Of a DNA stretch of 64,000 nt, positions 60,303-64,000 are shown in pieces (positions within the stretch are counted from its first letter, which is position 1; every line of letters begins with the position of its first letter). The position numbers were made by a program, and so were the translations under genes. The notes beneath the pieces were generated by a model, which was given only the letters and a program-made list of their open reading frames with translations, made no database searches and was not told the origin of the DNA. The DNA is from Sanguibacter sp. HDW7 (GTDB lineage: Bacteria; Actinomycetota; Actinomycetes; Actinomycetales; Cellulomonadaceae), in NCBI RefSeq assembly GCF_011300875.1, contig NZ_CP049862.1, forward strand, positions 62,001 through 126,000, in the 5' to 3' direction.

Positions 60303-61273
60303 CCGCCGACAGCTTCCCGACGACCGGTGACGAGGTCACCCAGAGTGCCGTTCCCGAGGCGGACGGTGCCACAGCCCCGACGACGCTGACCGCCGCGACC
60401 GACTCGACCGTGACCCGGCGTGCGCGCCGTCTGCGCAAGGGCTTCCAGAGCCCGTGGGCGTCCCTTGCGGCGATCCTCATCGCCTTCCTCTGGACGATCC
60501 CGACGGTCGGGCTCCTCGTCACGTCGTTCAGGCCCGAGAAGGACATCAAGCGCGACGGCTGGTGGAACGTCTTCACGAGCCCGAACTTCACGCTCGACAA
60601 CTACGACCAGGCGCTCTTCGGCGGCGGGAACGACATGGCGACCTACCTCGTCAACTCCGTCGTCATCTCGCTCCCGTCGGTCATCATCCCGATCTCGATC
60701 GCGCTGCTCGCCGCGTACGCCTTCGCCTGGATCCCCTTCCGTGGCCGCGACGTGCTCTTCGTCGCGATCTTCGCGCTGCAGATCGTGCCGATCCAGGTGA
60801 CGCTCATCCCGCTGCTCACCCAGTACGTGAGCTGGGGCATCGGACGGTCGTTCTGGCCGGTGTGGCTCTCGCACACGATGTTCGCGCTGCCGCTCGCGAT
60901 CTTCCTCCTGCACAACTTCATGAAGGAGATCCCCGCCTCTCTCGTCGAGGCCGCCCGGGTCGACGGCGCGGGGCACGTGAAGATCTTCTTCCGTGTGCTG
61001 CTCCCGCTGCTCGTGCCGGCGATCGCGTCGTTCGGCATCTTCCAGTTCCTCTGGGTGTGGAACGACCTGCTCGTGTCGCTCACCTTCTCGGGCGGACGCG
61101 CCGCGGTCGCGCCGCTCACGGTGCGCCTCGCGGAGATGGTCGGCACCCGGGGCTCCGACTGGTTCCTGCTCTCGGCGGGAGCGTTCATCGCGATGATCGT
61201 CCCGGTCATCGTCTTCCTGTCGCTCCAGCGGTACTTCGTCCGCGGCCTGCTCGCGGGCTCCGTCAAGGGGTGA
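60299..61273 (+). CDS. Sugar ABC importer permease 2 (MalG/AglG-like)
   Basis: 324 residues. A long Thr/Ala-rich cytoplasmic leader (about 1-50), then six helices: ASLAAILIAFLWTIPTVGLLVTSF first, and the EAA loop EAARVDGAGHVKIFFRVLLPLLVP. Forms the import channel with permease 1. No ATPase gene follows, so the system must use a shared MsiK-type ATPase encoded elsewhere, the common actinobacterial arrangement. Translationally coupled to permease 1 (ATGA). Confidence 0.93.
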   Translation: MTADSFPTTGDEVTQSAVPEADGATAPTTLTAATDSTVTRRARRLRKGFQSPWASLAAILIAFLWTIPTVGLLVTSFRPEKDIKRDGWWNVFTSPNFTLDNYDQALFGGGNDMATYLVNSVVISLPSVIIPISIALLAAYAFAWIPFRGRDVLFVAIFALQIVPIQVTLIPLLTQYVSWGIGRSFWPVWLSHTMFALPLAIFLLHNFMKEIPASLVEAARVDGAGHVKIFFRVLLPLLVPAIASFGIFQFLWVWNDLLVSLTFSGGRAAVAPLTVRLAEMVGTRGSDWFLLSAGAFIAMIVPVIVFLSLQRYFVRGLLAGSVKG

Positions 61274-61281
61274 GGCGTCGC

Positions 61282-61321
61282 CGTCCGTGGCCGTGGTGCG
61301 CACGCACCACGGCCACGGACG
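61282..61321. terminator. 19-bp perfect-arm hairpin ending the sugar operon
   Basis: CGTCCGTGGCCGTGGTGCG (61282-61300) pairs perfectly with 61303-61321 over a two-base loop, nine bases after the permease 2 stop codon. Confidence 0.85.
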
Positions 61322-61372
61322 TGCGCGGTGCCGCGCCGGCTCGGGTGGCGGAGCGTGGGTGCGCAGGCAGAA

Positions 61373-61387
61373 TCCCAGTGACTGGGA
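61373..61387. repeat. Short palindrome TCCCAGTgACTGGGA
   Basis: Perfect 7-bp arms around one base, in the gap between the convergent sugar operon and oxidoreductase gene. Confidence 0.5.
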
Positions 61388-61417
61388 CGGTTCCGGGGGT
61401 GCGCGGGTGAGACGCGC

Positions 61418-61433
61418 CGCCCCTCGAGGGGCG
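61418..61433 (-). terminator. Perfect 16-bp palindrome after the oxidoreductase gene
   Basis: CGCCCCTCGAGGGGCG, about 22 bp past the stop of the minus-strand oxidoreductase; likely part of its terminator. Confidence 0.5.
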
Positions 61434-61454
61434 CCGCCGGCCGGCCCGGACCCG

Positions 61455-62474
61455 TCAGGGAACGAGGACGACCTTGCCGACGACCTCGCCCGACGCGAGC
61501 ATCTCGAGCGCCTCGGCGGCGCGCTCGAACGGCACCCGGGCGTGCACGCGCGACCGGACGGCACCGGTGGCCACGAGCGGCCACACGTGCTCGCGGACGT
61601 CGTCGACGATCGCCGTCTTCTCGTCGTCGGTGCGCGAGCGCAGCGTCGTCCCGACGACCGTGCCGCGGCGGGCGAGCAGCTCGCCGAGGTCGAGCTCGCC
61701 CCGACGGCCCTTGAGCAGCCCGATGACGACGAGCCGGCCGTCGCGCGCGAGCGCGCCCACGTTGCGCCCGAGGTTCGCGGCGCCGACGACGTCGAGAGTG
61801 ACGTCCGCGCCGCCGAGCGCCGTCGCGGCCTCGACGAAGTCGTCGGTCTCGCGGTCGAGGACGGTGAGCGCGTCGTCCCCGGCCCCGTGCGCGCGAGCGT
61901 GCGCGAGCGCGGGGGAGAGCAGCTCGCGAACCGCCGCGACCCGCGCGGTTCCGCGGGCCGTCGTGACGACGCGGCACCCGAGCACGAGCGCGAGCTGGGC
62001 TGCGAGCGACCCGACGCCGCCTGCGCCCCCGTGCACGAGCACGGTCGACCCCGGTGTGAGGCGACCGACATCGACCAGCGACGACCATGCCGTGCAGAGG
62101 CCTTCGGGCAGCGCCGCGGCGTGCGCGTCATCGAGACCCGCCGGGACGATCAACGCATGACCTGCAGGAACGACGACCTCCTCGGCGTACCCGCCGCCGG
62201 GCAGGAGCGCAGCCACGCGGTCACCCGTCCGGAGGCCCACCACCCCGCCGCCGACCTCGACCACCGTGCCCGCGACCTCAAGGCCGGGCCACTCAGGCGC
62301 GCCCGGCGGGCGTGGGTACAGACCGCGCACCTGGAGCGCGTCCGCCGGGTTCACCCCGGCCGCTCCGACGCGCACACGCACGTCACCTGCACGGACGTCG
62401 GGCACGGGCGCCGTGGCGTCCGCCAGTCGGGCAGGGGCTGTCCCGTCGCCGGGATCGATGGCGATAATGCGCAC
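61455..62474 (-). CDS. Zinc-free quinone oxidoreductase-like MDR dehydrogenase
   Basis: 339 residues of the medium-chain dehydrogenase superfamily, quinone oxidoreductase (QOR/zeta-crystallin) branch. GroES-like domain VRVRVGAAGVNPADALQVRGLYP, catalytic-region EVAGTVVEVGGGVVGLRTGDRVAALLPGGGYAE, then a Rossmann domain with VLVHGGAGGVGSLAAQLAL (NADPH-binding AGGVG). No structural-zinc cysteines. Reduces quinones or enones with NADPH. GTG start with TAGAGT at leaderless -10 distance. Monocistronic, convergent with the sugar operon. Confidence 0.92.
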   Translation of the reverse strand: MRIIAIDPGDGTAPARLADATAPVPDVRAGDVRVRVGAAGVNPADALQVRGLYPRPPGAPEWPGLEVAGTVVEVGGGVVGLRTGDRVAALLPGGGYAEEVVVPAGHALIVPAGLDDAHAAALPEGLCTAWSSLVDVGRLTPGSTVLVHGGAGGVGSLAAQLALVLGCRVVTTARGTARVAAVRELLSPALAHARAHGAGDDALTVLDRETDDFVEAATALGGADVTLDVVGAANLGRNVGALARDGRLVVIGLLKGRRGELDLGELLARRGTVVGTTLRSRTDDEKTAIVDDVREHVWPLVATGAVRSRVHARVPFERAAEALEMLASGEVVGKVVLVP

Positions 62475-62481
62475 GGCGTCG

Positions 62482-62487
62482 ACTCTA
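62482..62487 (-). promoter_or_regulatory. -10 hexamer TAGAGT (minus strand) of a probable leaderless promoter
   Basis: Ends 8 nt before GTG 62474 of the oxidoreductase. Confidence 0.45.
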
Positions 62488-62656
62488 CTGTCGTCACAGC
62501 CGTCGCAGAACGGTCTTGCTCTTCTCCGTTAAGGTAGGCGGGCTGGATGCCGATGCCATCTAGCACGAAGACCTGTGGTGGTCATGCCGACACACGCAGC
62601 TCCCGAAGGCCGATACACCGACGGCACTCGGACTTGGACGAACGAGAGAGGCACCG

Positions 62657-64000
62657 ATGCTCCGCAGACTTGGGGTGCGCGGGAAGATCCTGGCAACGCT
62701 CGGCGTGCCGGTCCTCGTGCTCATCGTCGCGTTCGGCCTCCTGTCGCTGCGTGCGATCAACACCTACAACCAGGCAGACCTCCAGAGCCGCTTCACCTCG
62801 CTCGTCGCGGGCCAGGAACGCTTCATCGCCGCAGTGCAGAACGAGCGCGACACCGCGATGCGCCTCGCCTACGCGGGCTCCGCGTCGTCCACGGAGCTCA
62901 AGGCCTCTCTGGAGGAGGCGAAGGTGCTCACCGACACCGCCCGCGCCGCCTTCAACAGCGCCATGCAGGGTGCCGAGCTCGACACTGACAGCGAGGACAC
63001 TCGCGCAGCCCTCGCGGCGTCGATCGACGCCCGGAGCGACTCGAAGATGGGCAACGCCCGCGCGGCCCTCGCCGCGACCCCGCTCCACGCGCCGACGATC
63101 CAGGCGCGGTACACCCTGATGATCGAGCCGCAGCTCGACCTCGTCGACGTTCTCGCGAACGTGCTCGACGACCGCAAGCTCGCGTCCTACGTCGCCGCGT
63201 ACGGCGCGCTCAACCGACTCCACGACGCCGTGCAGCTCGAGTCGGTCCTCGGCAGCAACCAGATCGCGCTCGACGCGGTCGACGAGCTCACTGAGGGACA
63301 GAAGCGCAGCGTCGCGCTCTTCGCGAGCAACGTCGGCGCCATCCAGAACCAGGCCGACGCGCTGCTCGCGCAGATCACCGGAGAGGCGTCGGGCCTCAAG
63401 GTTCCGACCGAGGCGTTCTACTACACGCAGGTCCACAACGCGCTCCGTGACGGAAACATCGCGTCCGCCGGCCAGTCGGCCATCGCTGTCTGGGCCGAGT
63501 CCTCCGCCGAGCAGATCAAGGCGATCGACGAGGTCCGGCAGACGGTCTCCACTGCCATGTCCGGCGTGGCGGCCGATGCCGAGAACGCAGCGCTCCGCGA
63601 GCTCGTCATCACGCTCGTCGCGATCCTCGTTGCACTTGCCGTCACCCTCGTCATCGCCTTCCTCGTCGCCCGGACGATCGCCGACCCGCTCCGTGCGCTC
63701 CGTGACGCCGCCGGCAAGATCCGTGACGAGCTGCCGCGCATCGTCGACCAGGTCGCCGAGCCCGGTAAGGGCCCCGACGTCGTCGTCGACCCCATCAAGG
63801 TCACCTCGCGCGACGAGATCGGACAGCTCGCGACCGCGTTCAACGAGGTCAATGAGGTGACGCTCCGCGTCGCACGAGAGCAGGCGCTCCTCCGTGGCTC
63901 CATCGCGGAGATGTTCATCAACGTCGCCCGTCGCGACCAGGTGCTCCTCAACCGCCAGCTCGTCTTCCTCGATGAGCTCGAGCGGTCCGAGGAAGACCCG
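62657..64000 (+). CDS. Nitrate/nitrite-sensing (NIT)-HAMP histidine kinase, 5' part
   Basis: 448 codons visible; runs off the window end. First membrane helix VPVLVLIVAFGLLSL (about 17-31), an extracytoplasmic NIT domain (about 35-310, with QNERDTAMRLAYAG and FYYTQVHNALRDGNIASAGQ), second helix LVITLVAILVALAVTLVIAFLV (about 316-337), HAMP linker (ARTIADPLRALRDAAGKI and a longer insert), then the start of the dimer helix, EMFINVARRDQVLLNRQLVFLDELER, that in this group replaces the classical H-box. This is the conservon-kinase type, normally followed by roadblock, DUF742 and GTPase genes. RBS GAGAG before ATG 62657. Confidence 0.88.
   Translation, partial: MLRRLGVRGKILATLGVPVLVLIVAFGLLSLRAINTYNQADLQSRFTSLVAGQERFIAAVQNERDTAMRLAYAGSASSTELKASLEEAKVLTDTARAAFNSAMQGAELDTDSEDTRAALAASIDARSDSKMGNARAALAATPLHAPTIQARYTLMIEPQLDLVDVLANVLDDRKLASYVAAYGALNRLHDAVQLESVLGSNQIALDAVDELTEGQKRSVALFASNVGAIQNQADALLAQITGEASGLKVPTEAFYYTQVHNALRDGNIASAGQSAIAVWAESSAEQIKAIDEVRQTVSTAMSGVAADAENAALRELVITLVAILVALAVTLVIAFLVARTIADPLRALRDAAGKIRDELPRIVDQVAEPGKGPDVVVDPIKVTSRDEIGQLATAFNEVNEVTLRVAREQALLRGSIAEMFINVARRDQVLLNRQLVFLDELERSEEDP

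Noticed and set aside
61287-62537. 416-residue plus-strand frame opposite the oxidoreductase
   Set aside because: Starts inside the operon terminator hairpin and has no recognisable domain; antisense shadow.
1-64000. tRNA, rRNA or CRISPR
   Set aside because: No TTCRA-type T-loop with cloverleaf pairing and no regularly spaced identical repeats were found by eye; the tandem repeats seen have no unique spacers.

Overview
The window is about 64 kb of very GC-rich DNA with GTG starts, no TTA-rich genes, many 4-bp ATGA/GTGA gene overlaps and terminator hairpins that lack U-tracts. Gene content (DivIVA-repeat proteins, conservon-type sensor kinase, LysG/LysE, actinobacterial SBP-permease sugar importers, seryl-tRNA synthetase) points to an actinobacterial chromosome, most likely Micrococcales of the Cellulomonas/Sanguibacter/Oerskovia kind. 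No rRNA, tRNA, CRISPR, transposase, integrase or phage gene was seen. Protein family names are from reading motifs, not from database searches.

Layout. 1-10.4 kb: YbaK-like deacylase, ABC-F ATPase, a NYN/LOTUS-type protein of lower GC, the sbcD-sbcC operon with a P-loop kinase gene attached, a VanY-like peptidase, a DnaQ-like exonuclease, a small membrane protein. 10.4-17.8 kb: a minus-strand peptide/nickel-type ABC importer (lipoprotein, two permeases, fused double ATPase) followed by a YtcJ-like amidohydrolase. 18-30 kb: secreted HNH nuclease, DUF2804-like protein, VIT-type metal transporter with a hexanucleotide repeat, a 1697-residue polytopic membrane protein and a calpain-like cysteine protease. 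29-34 kb: AAC(3)-like acetyltransferase divergent from an MFS exporter, SRPBCC protein, TetR regulator with its palindromic operator, DUF5692-like membrane protein. 34.4-39.5 kb: two DivIVA-repeat proteins next to a flotillin and an NfeD-like protein. 39.7-50.7 kb: CBS-pair protein, FtsX-type exporter, MFS transporter, LysE/LysG pair, lipoprotein, small GNAT, phosphoglucomutase, DUF5926-like protein, GT2 glycosyltransferase. 50.8-64 kb: a large membrane protein with a phosphatase-fold-like ectodomain, diacylglycerol kinase-type lipid kinase, serS and a HAD phosphatase, a LacI-controlled sugar ABC operon, a quinone oxidoreductase and the first part of a NIT-HAMP sensor kinase.

Two themes run through the non-coding DNA. 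First, many genes carry a TANNNT hexamer ending 7-8 nt before the start codon and no Shine-Dalgarno, the layout of leaderless transcripts. Second, nearly every 3'-end region holds a long inverted repeat, and several of these share recognisable modules (outer arms CGACTCGTAG or CGGATTGACGC, centre CCGTTCGATGG), so they look like a dispersed, recombining family of palindromic terminator elements. This family and the DivIVA-repeat/flotillin neighbourhood are the parts I consider most worth following up.
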